Notes under the pieces: generated by a model
Database searches by the model: none
Seen by the model: only the letters and a program-made list of their open reading frames with translations
What the model was told of the DNA's origin: nothing
Assembly (NCBI GenBank): GCA_018417955.1
Contig: JACTVC010000004.1
Coordinates: 1,240,001 to 1,304,000, forward strand
From: Laccaria trichodermophora
Lineage: Eukaryota > Basidiomycota > Agaricomycetes > Agaricales > Hydnangiaceae
Reading direction: 5' to 3'
DNA length: 64,000 bases
Shown here: positions 1 to 12,269 of the stretch, one piece after another
Position numbering within the stretch: position 1 is the stretch's first letter
Layout: every line of letters begins with the position of its first letter
Translations under genes and position numbers: made by a program

Positions 1-219
1 ATGCAGATGAATCGTAAGGGGCAGTGGGAAGCCATAATTGGTAGGACAGATACACTTTGGAGGACTTGTAGGAAATTATTCTGTGCAGTGTGAGAACATA
101 ACACGTTTTTCATTGATGAACTGTACAGTAGCAGACCCTAAAAAGAAACAGAGAGAGTAAAGAGACCACTCGAATTTAGGTCATGGTCAAAAAAATACAC
201 AAAGTCCACTCAGCGCTCA

Positions 220-2588
220 ATGGTTCAGACCAAAAGGAAGGGTGCACCGGCGCCTATTGCAGTGAGTTCTGATTCACAAACCTTGATCTTGACATTGATG
301 ATGTTTAGATGGCAGGTGATGCACCCACGCCTGTTGTTCCACCAAAAAAAAAGATGCCTAAGGGTTGGGTTGAGGTAGAGGTGAATAAAACCGATTTACT
401 TACCTGAGGATTTATCGCCAAACTGATTTGTTTGCTAGCCAGAGGAATTCGACAAATTGGTCATAGATCCTCGGCTACGCGATCCAGGGCATGAAGACCT
501 TCCCTGTACTCGGCCAGGGAATGCAAACAAACAGCCTGGGATGGTTGATGTCAGTCCGACTAGACCTCGGAAAAGTTCTGCCGAAGTTGGCAAAGATAAG
601 TCAGATCGCACTGAACAATCTAGAAAGGATCACAAGGAGCTTCAGAAAAAGCAGAAGGCTGTTGCAGGTCTTGAAGATGCGATGGTCGTCAAAGAAGCTG
701 CTAGACAGGCCAGTGCCGCCAAACCAGTCCGTGGGCCTGTTAGTGCCAAAGTACCTCGCCCGGTTGCTCAAACTCAGAAGGACAAAGACGGTGCGAGTAC
801 TTAGAGTGACACTGTACCCACAACTCACTTACGTTGACAGAACCGGATTCAGAAGTTGGTGTTGGATCTGATGAAGATGTGGAAATCAATGACGATTTGC
901 AAGAGGTTTGTGGAATTTGGTTGTATGATGATAACACTTACTGGTTTCTGGGAAGCACGGCAATAGTGAAGATTACAATGGTGTCGCAAGTTCACCCCCC
1001 AAGGCAAAGAAACCAGACAAGCCTAAGAAGAAGCGAGGAGATCAATGTGCATTGATTGAACAGAGTCGGCTCACTGAGAACAAGATGGGGGACTTGTTTG
1101 CGTTAGCTTTGGACACAAGCAAGTGTAAACTTGTCAACGAGGAACAGCCTGCAAATCAGTTCATGTTTCATTGTCTCACATCTCCCATCTTCTTCATATC
1201 TATCTATACAGGCCAGCCTCGAAGAAGATCAAGTCTGCCCTCCCTTCTGGTCTCCTGCCTGCTGCCTCTGCTAGCCGAGTCAACCTTTCCCATATCTCCA
1301 AACCCAGTAACACACCAAAAACTCCCAGCATGAAGAATCCCATTGCCGTCCAGGACCCTGATTTCTCATCGCGATATGGTGGAATATTCAATAGCGAACT
1401 AGCAGACGCAGCTCTGCCGGCAGTCATGGAAAAGGCTTGGGGGAAAAGACAAGTAAGTCAGATATTCTTCTTGCGAGTAGATTCTAACATTTTCTCAGAA
1501 CATTGCCCAGATAAATCATAATGCACCAGCTATGAAAATTGAGGTGATGGAGGCCACCATGGGAGGACACCCTCGCACTAACGGGAAGAAGGAAGTATAC
1601 AACCAAGGGCACCTTCCAGATGGCACCCTCCTGGCATGGAAGACCCACGTCATACCCGCGTGGCGAGACTTTGCCGGCACTCAAGAAAACCCATGGCATA
1701 CAACCATGCCAGCGTTGTGCGAGGATTTGAAGGAGATATGGGACATTGTGTATCCCACTCGAGCTCATCAGGTCATCGACATGGAGGGCCCAATCTTCAC
1801 TGTGGTACGTCTTTATCTTCTGTTTGCAGACATCATGTATCGATGAACTAATTGAATGAGTGTTATCTAGGCAATCCAGCATTGGTACGAGTGGTGTTCC
1901 AACATTGCCCATGCCGTTCTTTTTTTTGTCAATGCGCATATGGAGAACTTTTCAGACGATATCGACGCCCGTGCCGCCCACGCCAAATGGATGAAAGGGG
2001 ATACTGACACAATCCCATTTACCTGGAAACATCACCCAATGTTTGTCGAAGAGCCACAGGTGAGTCGTTTATTACCCAGTTGATTAATATGTAACTAATT
2101 TGCGATGTGGCAAACAAGGTATATAAGGGCCTCTTTATGTTGTACTTCATGCTGGTGGGACTCGCCGTGCACTTCAACATGACTTCAAGTGTCTGTCCGG
2201 AGTTGGAGGTGGATAGCAAGCCACGTGGTGCATTAGCGATTGCAACAGTTGGGGTACGTCGCCTCTGCTCTTCCCTTCCCCTCTGCAGGATCTCATTTTT
2301 GTGCAGGCTGAGTGTGCGTTCAACTTCTGGGTCACAGGGGTTTCTACTGCCAGCATGGTGGATCGTAAGGAAGAGGCAAAATTCTCGGAAGACAATTGGG
2401 GTATCAGCACCATGGACTACATCAAGTCTATCGACAAATTGACACCAAGACAATGGAAGAAGATCAAAGATGCTGCAATTGGGCTCATGGAGAAACCGAA
2501 GCTATCTGTTTCGCTCACTCAAGGTGCCAACACTCCCCTCAATGCGCGAGGATCTTTGTTTGAAGAGAACAGTGAGGCTGAAGAGTGA
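220..2588 (+). CDS. Ten-exon gene of unknown function, 628 aa
   Basis: Joining 220-261, 309-380, 439-790, 841-905, 956-1158, 1212-1452, 1499-1804, 1871-2059, 2119-2253 and 2307-2588 gives one open frame of 629 codons with stop; all nine introns are 46-66 nt and GT-AG with matching phase. The N-terminal third is low-complexity, rich in Lys, Pro and Ser, with an early segment reading PKGWVEVEPEEFDKL. The acidic stretch SDEDVEINDD follows, then a folded-looking C-terminal half (from AVQDPDFSSRYGG to SIDKLTPRQWKKI). The last part resembles large agaric families of unknown function such as DUF6532, but only loosely. No catalytic motif or signal peptide is visible. ATG 220 is chosen because the short first exon splices in frame. 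The intact frame across ten exons argues for a functional gene. Splice sites are read by eye. Confidence 0.7.
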
Positions 2589-3907
2589 GACGGGGGTTTT
2601 TTATGTGTTCCTTCTGCTGGTACATTGTAGATAGACATTTGTACTATTCAATATACTCTTTTACCCCCTACTTTTACCATCCTGTGTGCAATTCGGAACA
2701 ATTTGAGACTACTACTTCGTCACTTGGCCACTTTTGAGATAAACCCGCAAGATAGCTTACCACTTGAGTCATCACTTGAGCTAACTTACCTAAGACCAAG
2801 TCACTTTGTAAGGCAGGGACCTACATAGCCAAGTGACTGTCACTCGGCCACTTGAGCTCACTTTCGCCACTTCTGCACTTGTCAAAGCTACCTAAGTGGC
2901 CTAAGCCGATGTGTAGTTTTCCTGATGCAGCAGACCGAATCTAGTTTCAATATTTTGTACTGCCATCTGGCATCCACTGGCAGCTGTGAGCTGACTAGGA
3001 GTCACGAATATTCTGAGAATTCAATTACATCGAATTGAAGGAAATTAATCAGATATACGTCTCTATATACTGTGGTATTTCGCAGCTGATGTGACGTGTG
3101 ACGGCCCCGAACAGATGGGAGGGGTGTTCGGAATTGGGATGACTGTGTGACATAGCAACAAAAGTGTTTGGCCAGCAGCAACTGTTCATTAATGTTCATT
3201 GAGCAGTTGACATGGCATGTAGTAGCGACCTCCTTGCCTCCTTCACAGCCTCCCAGATTAGTGAATGGTATATAATTTTGTAATAAATGTACGCCGCGCA
3301 GCGGAAAAATTGAGTTTTTGAGAGACTTTCCTTTTTGGGGTAAAATGTCACCCTATTCGACCTTCCAAGTGACCTGTGACAGGCGCCAAGATCTGTTCGG
3401 TTCACAGCTCGATGTGACGAGTGACCGAACAATCGGTCGAAATACCACAGTACCTTGCCTCCTATGTACACTGGCAATGCTGTCGAAGCGCCCAGCCTTT
3501 GTATGTTTGTCCACGGAAGCGCTGACCCTCACTTTCAGAGACTGTCATCCGCTAATTCCATTTTTTTGCAATCTTTTCCATGTTATTTCTTGCGATACAC
3601 TCTACTTGCATTTTTGTATCAAATCGGTGCCATATTTCAAGCGTCGGCAGGTCCTAGAGGTGAATGGTCGCCGTTAGAAATAGTTCCCAAAATAGTTTCG
3701 AGAAGCGGTTGGATCAATCACGAATTTAAATCCTGCCATATAGTTCCCGCCTACCTTACCCCAGATTTCAATACCCTAAACTAGGAGCATCTGGAGCAAT
3801 CCAAGAGGCCGCAAATTATCCAGCACAAGGGAACCTTTTGATCGGATATATATTGATCGGTTTCGGCGCCACCAAACACTGCCATCTCTCCTCTCGCAAC
3901 AACCACG
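2589..3907. other. Intergenic region with a CACTTG-rich patch
   Basis: No gene is supported here. Between about 2715 and 2900 the hexamer CACTTG or its complement recurs roughly six times, with several near matches. The ORFs on both strands at 3000-3780 show no recognisable motif and no plausible splicing. The last ~130 bases are the 5' region of the downstream eIF4E gene. Confidence 0.4.
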
Positions 3908-5335
3908 ATGAGCTCAAAGGCAACAACGAGCGAAAACCCTGTAAAACCGCCAGGCGCAGGTCGCCCACCCTCTCTCAACCAGCTAGCTGCTAGAATCAAT
4001 CCGACAAGTACAGCTACAACATCAGCGCCACGGCCAAGGCTGGCGGCGTCGCTTCTTCGAACGGGCTCCAACGCTTCATTATCCACGGTAGCATCGACGA
4101 CTGACTCCATCGCCGTCAACGCGCCTAGTAGTACCCGGTCAGCATCACCAGCTGGGATCTCCACATCGCCTCCACGCTCAATCACCCCCGTGGGCGATGC
4201 TTTGACCGCTGATAAGCTCGAAAAGCTCAACAAGGAAACGGTGTCTTCCACCGTTGTACCAGAGAAGAGGGCTGTGAAAGTTGGTTATAAGAATATTCCA
4301 AGTCTGGACGCCATCACTGCCCGATTGGCGAAAACCCGCACCCTCAGCATAGATGGTTCTGCCAAGCCCCCAGAGCCGGAGATGATTGAAGATCCAAAGA
4401 CGCCAGGAGTACCTATCAAAGCACCGGAACACCCTCTCCAATTTGCATGGTACACAGTTTTGTTCATGTAGAATTTCTGCCATCCAACTAATTGGGAATT
4501 TATTTACTCTGCAGGACAATATACCACGATTCGAAAGCCAAATTCCCCTACACACCAGCCTCAGCCGTACCACCCTCCGCCACAGGCGAGCAAACCCCCT
4601 TCAGCGCACACCCTCCCGAGTCGACAGACTACGAGGCCGGTTTGACTGTCATCGGGGAGTTCGACACCGTTGAGGAGTTTTGCCGTTACTTCAATTGGCT
4701 CAAGCCCCCCTCAAAGCTAGAAAAGAACTCGAACTACCACCTCTTCAAATCGGGGATCAAGCCCATGTGGGAAGACGAGGCGAACGCGAATGGGGGCAAG
4801 TGGGTCCTGACGATGAAGAACAACCCGCAGCTCCTCGATCGGTGCTGGAATTGGCTCGCGATGGCGTTGGTTGGGGAGGAGCTGGAGGAGGGCGACGAGA
4901 TTTGTGGTGCTGTTGTCAGTTTGCGGACAAAGGTGGATAGGATCCAGGTCTGGACGAGGAGTAAAGACGAGGTTGAGAAGTTGAACAGTATAGGGAAGAA
5001 GTTGGTCAAGTTGTTGGATATCTCGGAGGCGGATAGTATTGGGCTTGAGTTCCAGGTACGTTGAATTCAATACCCCTTGATCAGCGTTGCTCATTATAAA
5101 TTAGTACAACACTGACGATCGCCCTCTTGCCAACAAATTCCTGTCCATTCAGTCTATGCCCACCACGGCTTATCGGTCCTCCTTCCAGGGACCGCCGGGC
5201 GGCGGGCACGGCGCCACCAGGTCCTTTGGAGGTGACCAACAACCTGTTGCTGGACCAGCAGGTAACGCCGGTACTTTCGGCCAGTTTGGCGCGGGCGCTG
5301 GCAGCGGAGCATGGAAGGGTTCGAAGCGTGCATGA
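3908..5335 (+). CDS. Class II eIF4E (4E-HP type) cap-binding protein, 437 aa
   Basis: Three exons (3908-4449, 4515-5055, 5105-5335) join in frame to 437 aa. Residues 1-170 are a disordered Ser/Thr/Ala/Pro-rich extension; the eIF4E fold starts at HPLQFAWTIYHDS (Trp181). The core carries IGEFDTVEEF, FKSGIKPMWEDE, GGKWVLTM and EICGAVVSLR. Family knowledge: eIF4E proteins bind the m7G cap between two aromatic residues. Here the second is Trp266 followed by Glu267, and the first is most likely Tyr220 (STDYEAG), the arrangement of metazoan 4E-HP (Tyr plus Trp) rather than eIF4E-1 (two Trp). The position that is Trp in eIF4E-1 and 4E-HP for partner binding (EEFW) is Cys237 here. The tail is Gly/Gln-rich. 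Likely a translational regulator rather than the main initiation factor. A shorter start is possible in the disordered region. Confidence 0.9.
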
Positions 5336-7069
5336 AACGTGAAGCAGGTCCTGATGATTGTACAGAGAAGAAACAAAGCGCAAATGCAGTCATTGTATCA
5401 TCACTACACGGTCGTAAGAGAGAAGTCAAAGCTATTACGTTATTGGACTGTTGAATGACTTTTTGTAACGTCTATAGGGGAATCAGAATTGGACAGTTTG
5501 ATTCCGATGCTAGTGACTGTTGACTAATATGCCTTGACGTTGTGAGCCAGAAGATGCATGCCGCGGCGTCTTGAAAACCCCTTACCAACTGCCCAGCTGG
5601 CAGCCATCGACAAGCATACAACTGGCTCACTTCGCCGTGTTCGTCACGACTCACAGCCTCCGTCCTGGGGCGTTAGCTTTTGTGTGACTCAATTTTTTGA
5701 GTATCACAGCTTCCGCGATGTGCATGCGATTTGAAATCCGAATTCCACGAGGCCTCACTAACAATTACAAGGGGAGAAATTCAAACACTGCTGCCATTCG
5801 CCGTTCGTATTCACGCCGCGAACCACACGCAAAAACTACGCTAGAAAGTAAGTAGTTCATTTGCCAGCGGGCTGTTAGGCCGAACTTATTGGTTCCCACA
5901 TCTCACTGCTCAGGTGTCAGAATGATTCAGCCACTAAAAGCGTCCGCCTTGGGCTTCCGAGTCCTCCTGATCATGAGCTAGCTGACGCCAGCTTTCCTCG
6001 ATTCAAACGGAGATTTAAGGTCCATCTTTTGAACTTGAAGGTCAACGTTCGTTAACGTTCAACTTCCAATCGAGTCTCAAGGCCTCCTTCCGATACCATG
6101 GTGCTTCTCCCCTTCTGGGACCGTTCAAGACAAGTCCAACAGCTTGAATTTTACCCGGAATCACTTGAAGACTAGGTGCGCGGGGAAGAACTCCCGCCGG
6201 ATCGTCAAAGTTTGCACGATACGGTTGAAGCGACCGGACGATCATGTTTAGTCGGGCCATGGATATGATCACCGTCTGCTTTTCGCTTTGATAGATCTGT
6301 GACTTGTTGATTGACATTTACCATGCCGCAGACGTTGGAAGCCACCCATGATGACGGTAGATCACCGATGATTCGGCCGCATTGCCATTTTACCTGACTG
6401 GGAGGCAAGCCTGGAGAAGTAGAGCATTTCTAAATTTTAGGCCGAGGTCCAGCTCCTCCCGTGGCTCCTGGAGAACGCCAAGATCCAAGTGCCTTTCATC
6501 GTCGCTGTCGATCCCTAGGGCTCCAATTTTTCGATCCAGAAGAAGATGCCGGGATTTACTATTGGGCGCTGCGAAGGTATGAGAATACCTCTCACTGGCC
6601 TCGCATCCCTTGGCATCTTTTGTTTTGTCAGCTTACGCCAACGTAGGGCTCGAACTTTTGTCAGCTCATGTATAGCACAGAAGCAGACAACCGATCCGAT
6701 CTCTGTCGATACCGCTATTGTGGCTACATTCTCGGCCAAACCTCCTTTGCAACATGGATCAGAAGGGATTGTGGGTGCCACTGGCCCGTGGCACGAATAT
6801 TTATTTTGGGCAGTGGACAGACAACTTATCCGATATCCGGTGAGACTTGGTTGAGACCGCTACTGTGGGAGCATTGTCTCGGCCAAACCTCGAGCGCTCT
6901 TTGTTCTGACTCTGAGCCCAGGCTTCGAAACCAATTGGGGATGTATTGTACACACAGATGGAAGAAATACGTGGAATCAGAAAGGAGTTGAGGCACAAAT
7001 GTGGGTTGAGGCAACTTGAGGGCGACACCATCCGATCCAAATACAATTACTCAACAACTTCACGAAGTA
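5336..7069. other. Gene-poor stretch with a partial duplication
   Basis: No coding unit is supported. The segment ending CTCGGCCAAACCTCC near 6745 recurs in diverged form ending CTCGGCCAAACCTCG near 6893, about 150 bases apart, suggesting an old local duplication. Short ORFs on both strands show no recognisable motif. Confidence 0.35.
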
Positions 7070-8000
7070 AAACTCTAAGAGCAGTCATGGATATCGACCA
7101 AACATTGTTTTCGTTCTCTGGACAAGTTGAAGATTAATATTACAGATCTGCGGAATCCGGAGAAGCACCTCAAGTCAGAAGTTTTCAACCTCCCATTTCC
7201 CTTTGTTGTAGAGACTGTTAGATCTTCGTCAATAAAGATATCAACTGGCTTGTAGGGGTCTGCCTTTCCGAGGCACAGCATTCCGGATTCCTGTGATTGG
7301 GGGAGATTTCTAGATATCACGCGAACGATCCCGTTGGATACCTTTCGGGATGGAAGATATCGACGTTGAGGGCTCGGAACGATTTTCCAGACAGTTGATG
7401 TGCTCAGGTGTCCAGCGCTTTCCAGACGGACATGTCGAAGGGAGCGCGAAGGTGATTAGATTGATGGATACGAGTAAACTCATTGTCATCACCTAAATGG
7501 GGGGGATACCGTGCGATGGTACCATGGGGTAGGAGGGGACAGGAAATGCTGACCTTGATTCAGAACGCATGTTCCGCGGAAAAGTACGTCGAATACAACC
7601 TGCATGATGTCAAGTTCGACATTAAAATGAAGAGATTCAAGTTGAAATAGCTTGTGTGTGATTGTCCAGGGTAGGAACTTGGGGGAGGATCCATCATCCC
7701 TCGTAAGGAAAGGCCCAAGGTAGTGTAAAGAGCTGAGTCGGAGGTGCTTCAAACCATAATTCTCATAATGCGGAAGTCGCTGATTCCCTTCAAGTGAAGA
7801 TAGATCGGCGAATCAGAGCGGAACGCTGATAACAACGCCTCCTGAACACGGCGAGCCTGGAGGTACTCCCAACTGGTGTGCTTCGCGGTCAAAGTAATTG
7901 CTTTGAGATTGGACAGGGAAGGTAAAATGGTTTGGAGCGAGTTATCGTAGTCAGTCCAAAAGATGGAAATCGTGATCAAACGAACATGGATCAAGAGACG
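7070..8000 (-). pseudogene. Decayed F-box/LRR-like gene
   Basis: Three minus-strand blocks read as one protein of the agaric F-box/leucine-rich type. They are ILPSLSNLKAITLTAKHTSW (about 7750-7990), HLRLSSLHYLGPFL with QLESLHFNVELD (about 7560-7745), and LNVDIFHPERYPTGSFA (about 7325-7370). The middle block ends in a plausible intron donor after CVLNQ. The third block hits an in-frame TGA right after GSFA and then continues YLEISPNH, so the frame was once open. No F-box itself remains at the 5' end, where a stop precedes RLLIHVRLITI. The family is inferred from the leucine pattern; members are typically substrate adaptors of SCF ubiquitin ligases. Confidence 0.5.
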
Positions 8001-8140
8001 CGTTTATGGCCACAAGCAGGCTTGAAGACTCGATTGGTCACCACGTGACCGTAACACAAATCCCACAACTAAATCACCTTATCTGCCACAGACGCCGACA
8101 TGTGGACTAGGTTATCTGGAGACAACGCCGCCGTCACTGC

Positions 8141-11081
8141 ATGCTTGACCACTCCAAGAACGTTGTTGTGTCAGGAGGTTCTCTGACGGTTGTTCACGGA
8201 AACTCCATTACATGTGAGGGACAACATGCCGATTATCGAACCAGCAGCCATGCTGGAATTCAAGGTAAGATGTCGTCTATCTCGTCCTATTCGGTCACTG
8301 ACTGTTTTTCTTGCATCAGGATTGAAATTACTCTATGACAATATCGCGGCGGGTGCGATGCACAACTCCAAAGAACGTTATGACTCTCCCAAATGCCACC
8401 CCGACACTCGGAAAGCAGTAGTGAGCGACATCACCAGTTGGATTTCGGATCACTCCAAGAAGAATTGTATCCTCTGGCTGAGTGCTCCAGCCGGCTCAGG
8501 AAAATCGGCCATTCTGCAACAAATAGCAGAAAACTTTTATAATTCTGGGGGATTGTCTGCAAGCTTCTTCTTTTCTCGGACAGCTACGAAGAGAAACACG
8601 GAGACCTTCCTTATCGCCACGCTCGCTTCCCAACTTGCAACTTCGATCCCAGCCACTAAACCACTTATCGAAGGAGCGATTGAGCGAGACCCGGCCATCT
8701 TTCACCGCGTTCTCTCTGAACAGATGGTCCGTCTTGTGATCAACCCACTGGTGTATGCTTCACTCCATCCTGCGAGCAGTCCACCGTGGCCAACGTTACT
8801 TGTCATAGATGGGCTCGATGAGTGTAGCGGAGGAGAGCGCCAGGCTGAAATCCTTGGTATTTTTAGGATGGCTCTTTTACAACTGAGGTCCTCTTTACCA
8901 ACACTTTACCTCCTGATCGCGAGCAGGCCAGAGCCAGCTATTGTGGCGGTTTTTGATGACGAACTCTCGGATGTCACTTACCGTCTAGTCCTCGATGAAT
9001 CTTACCTTCCCGATCGTGACATCGCCGTATTTCTTCGAAGCAGCTTCGCTGACATATTCCGTCGACGCCATACTCGCTTCCCTTCTATGTCGTCCCTCCC
9101 GCAGCCGTGGCCCTCAGAACATGTTATTTCTTTCCTTGTCCAAAAATCATCCGGCCAATTTATTTTTGCTGCGACGGTGACCAGGTTCATAGATATTGAT
9201 CGTAAAATTCCAACCGCCCAGCTTCAGCTAATACTCGATATTTGTGGATCAGTGGATTCATCTAGTTTTGCAACTAACCCTTTCGCTCTACTCGACGAGC
9301 TCTATGGCCATGTCTTGAAGTCTAGTGAAGATACAGAGAGGGTAATTTCTATACTTGGGGCTATTTTCTACTTGAATACTCATCGAAGTCCGACTCCTGA
9401 ACTCCTCCAGTCGCTGCTCCGACTCGAACCCGAGGATTTTACAATGATCTTTTGGGACTTGCACTCCATCGTTCACATCCCTGGTTCTGACAAAAATCCT
9501 ATTCGTTTCTACCATGCGTCCCTCCGGGATTTTCTTATGGATCGACATAGGTCGCGTAACTTATACATTGACGGAGTTAGAGCACACACCTTGCTTCTCA
9601 AAATGTGTATTCAAACCCTCACCGATTTTCATCGTGGATCCACCCGGGAAAGAATGGCCGTTGCATTGGAGTACAGCAGGAACTATTGGGCAACCCATTA
9701 TAATTACGGTGATAGACTGCAGCCTCGCGCTTTGGACAAGGTTCTGGAAGAATACAATTTAGAAATGTGGGATGCCACTGCCTTTACAACGTGGTGGGAT
9801 GATTTTGTAGTATTGCCGGACCGCTCAGTCAGTGTATTAATTTCCCTGGTTTGACTCATGATGCTCATGCCTTCTGACGGTCTCCGTCTAGTGTGTAGAA
9901 AACTCAGCTTCATGTTATCGATGCACATCGGTTATTGACCGGTACCTTGTTCACCGATTCCAGAAACATAAACTCCCCGCCGTTGCGGCAGCACTCATGT
10001 GGTTGACATTATTGGGTCCCACTGTAGATTGTGCACCATCGCGCTTGGGGGGCCATGAGTTAATATTCCAAGACGCGGAGTGGTTTTTGGAAGTCCGAAC
10101 ACGCATTAAAAACGAAATTCTGTTCCTTTACTTTTTCAAGCGTTTTCTCTCCAATCAGGGGCGATCCGATAACCTTTTCGTTGGGAGTGCCATTTCAATT
10201 ACCCATTTTGCCCAGGTCTGCGCTCAGAGGTGCAAAATCATTTTGGTTTTAAACCACTCGTTTGGTTCAGAAAATCGGAGGTACGTTCATTCCGAAATCC
10301 CTAATGTGTCATTAGATAACATACTATATAGGTTGCTCGATTATTTGTACCACGTGATGAACCTCTTAATCCCCGGTGATGCTCCTCTTGAAGAGAGCTC
10401 CAAGCTCACCGATGGGATAATTATTCAGAATATCAAGGTTAGTCAAACCCGATTTCTTTAAGCCTTGGTTCACTGAATCGCAATAAATACATTCGTTGCA
10501 CGAAGATGCGCATTCACGACATAACGGACCTTGTGAAATTCGTCGAAGCCACCGCGACTGAGAAAGAATCATTTCAAAGCCAATTGTTGTGCTGGAGAAA
10601 TACCAAAAGAAGCGTCATTGCGCTGATTGGTCCCACAATGGTCAGATCTCCCATCGTTTTGAGCGTTGCCTGCGTCCAATCCTGCTCTGTTGACGTATCT
10701 ATTTCAGATACTTTCTGGGGAACAATCGCTCCCAGACGAAGTTGGGACACCAGGTGGTGTAAAACGCGACGCCTTGCAACTTTCCTACGGACAAGAGGCT
10801 CCTTTCGCAGAAAAGGGAGGGAAACGTAGGAAAATTATGACAATTGCTCATCTCACGGGTTCAGACCATGACGAGGGTGAGCTCTTTGAGTTTACCGGGA
10901 GCTTTATTCAACTAATTTTTGCAGTCACTGACCATCTACCGGCACGTTGTGATGAAGAGGTGAGCATAAATGACGGACGTACTGTTGAACATGCAATAGA
11001 GATAAGTGATTGATGGGCCCATCCTTATGTATCTGCCGAGTTAAGGTAGACATCAATACTTACATTTACTAGTGTAATTGA
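8141..11081 (+). CDS. NACHT-domain NTPase (NLR-like), about 824 aa
   Basis: Exons 8141-8264, 8320-9827, 9892-10280, 10332-10437, 10506-10640, 10708-10876, 10925-10959 and 11073-11081 keep one frame (824 aa). If the last intron is retained the protein ends at 11013 (839 aa). The N-terminus HSKNVVVSGGSLTVVHGN is the beta-like leader common to agaric NACHT proteins. It is followed by LKLLYDNIAAGAMHNS, the P-loop SAPAGSGKSAI (about residue 105) and the Walker B-type LLVIDGLDEC. Family knowledge: NACHT NTPases are STAND switches; fungal members act in non-self recognition and programmed cell death. The C-terminal part has no recognisable WD40, ankyrin or TPR repeats, so the sensor region is unknown. 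Relic exons of a paralogue lie just downstream. The 51 nt intron at 10281-10331 has no stop and could be retained. The terminal exon is the least certain. Confidence 0.8.
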
Positions 11082-11094
11082 GAAAAGTGCTCAG

Positions 11095-11470
11095 ATCTAT
11101 GTTTTCGGTACACCTCCATTCTTGATCGATTTCTTGTCCACCGGTTCCCAAAACACAAAGAGCCTGCTTTTGCTTATGTGAGATGGGGTAACCTGCAATA
11201 AATACTGTGCACCCAATGTGCACCAGCTCATTTCTCGTTCAAGCAAAAATTCAAGTTCCCTTCCCACAAAGCTCTGCATATATACTGAATTGAGCAGTAC
11301 CTTGTCCATTGATGGTAGAAGGGTCAAGTCTGTCCTTCTTTCCCTCCTCCCATGCCTCATTACAGCTTAACTGACATTTGTACTCCAGGTGCTTTCTAGG
11401 GGAAAACCATTCCAAGATGAAATTGGGTTACAAAAATGTAGGAAACTAGATGTAGAAGACTACAAGGTGA
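11095..11470 (+). pseudogene. Relic 3' exons of a second NACHT-family gene
   Basis: Two blocks match the preceding NACHT gene. SILDRFLVHRFPKHKEPAFA (about 11115-11175) parallels SVIDRYLVHRFQKHKLPAVA in that gene's third exon. VLSRGKPFQDEIG (about 11391-11428), after a good acceptor, parallels ILSGEQSLPDEVG in its sixth exon. Nothing between them reads through and no P-loop part is present. This is a decayed tandem paralogue or a partial duplication. Confidence 0.5.
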
Positions 11471-11918
11471 GGACTCTATTCTTCTTTTAGCAAAGCTTGA
11501 AAGTTGTTGAACCATTCATGCATACTGAAAATGAGGGGCAAGAACAAATGACAGAGTAGTAGGACTGAGATAGATACCCTATGATTACAGGGGGCAGAAT
11601 TTTTCGTCATAGAAAACAATAGGTTCATGATATATCATCAATGCTGAGGCTTGTTGGGATGGGAGTGAATCATGATCAGGGTGCTGTTTTGGCTTGTACC
11701 TGTGCTCTGCAGAGCAGAGGATAAATGACGGATGTGATGTTGACCATGGGCTCATGATCTGTTTTCTTTTTTTCTTCTTTTTTTTCGGCATCATGAAAAT
11801 GAGGCTGACACTGATAAAAGCTTTTGAGACATCCAATGCAGGGCATTCAGTAGCTGCGCTATGGAACCATAAAAGTACAACATGGACAATTGTCCTATGG
11901 GTCATAGGGCTACCCAAA

Positions 11919-12108
11919 TGGGCCCAATGCTCTGGATGTCACTATGGGGCCATGGGTGGGCCCAGTTCCTTAAGAATACCTAAGGGTGAATGTTGGGCCC
12001 AAATGTCAGGCCAAACCAAATCCTGCCAAATAGGCATTTGGCCCAGTTATGGTCAGGATAGCTGTTGGGCCCAATATCGAGAATCCCAATGGCTGTATGA
12101 TGGGCCCA
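11919..12108. repeat. Cluster of five TGGGCCCA palindromes
   Basis: The palindromic octamer TGGGCCCA occurs at about 11919, 11957, 11994, 12066 and 12101, plus a degenerate TTGGCCCA. The surroundings also repeat AATG and CCAA words. There is no associated gene. It may be a decayed tandem repeat or a binding-site cluster. Confidence 0.5.
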
Positions 12109-12269
12109 AAGTGTTGGGAAGCTGAAGAATTTTACCCATTTTTTTTCCACCAGACTCCCAGTATTTTAGTGAAACTTGCAGTGATTCAGAACTTGTGGCA
12201 GGTCAGAACTTTCAGGGGTTGAGTGGAACTTTCGGGTTGAGCGGAACTTTCAGGTTGAGGAGAACTTTC

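Noticed and set aside
4178..5383. Minus-strand ORFs over the eIF4E gene
   Set aside because: These are shadow frames of a strongly supported plus-strand gene.
6382..7137. Overlapping plus-strand ORFs as a gene
   Set aside because: They could not be joined by plausible splice sites into a coherent protein, and no motif was recognised.
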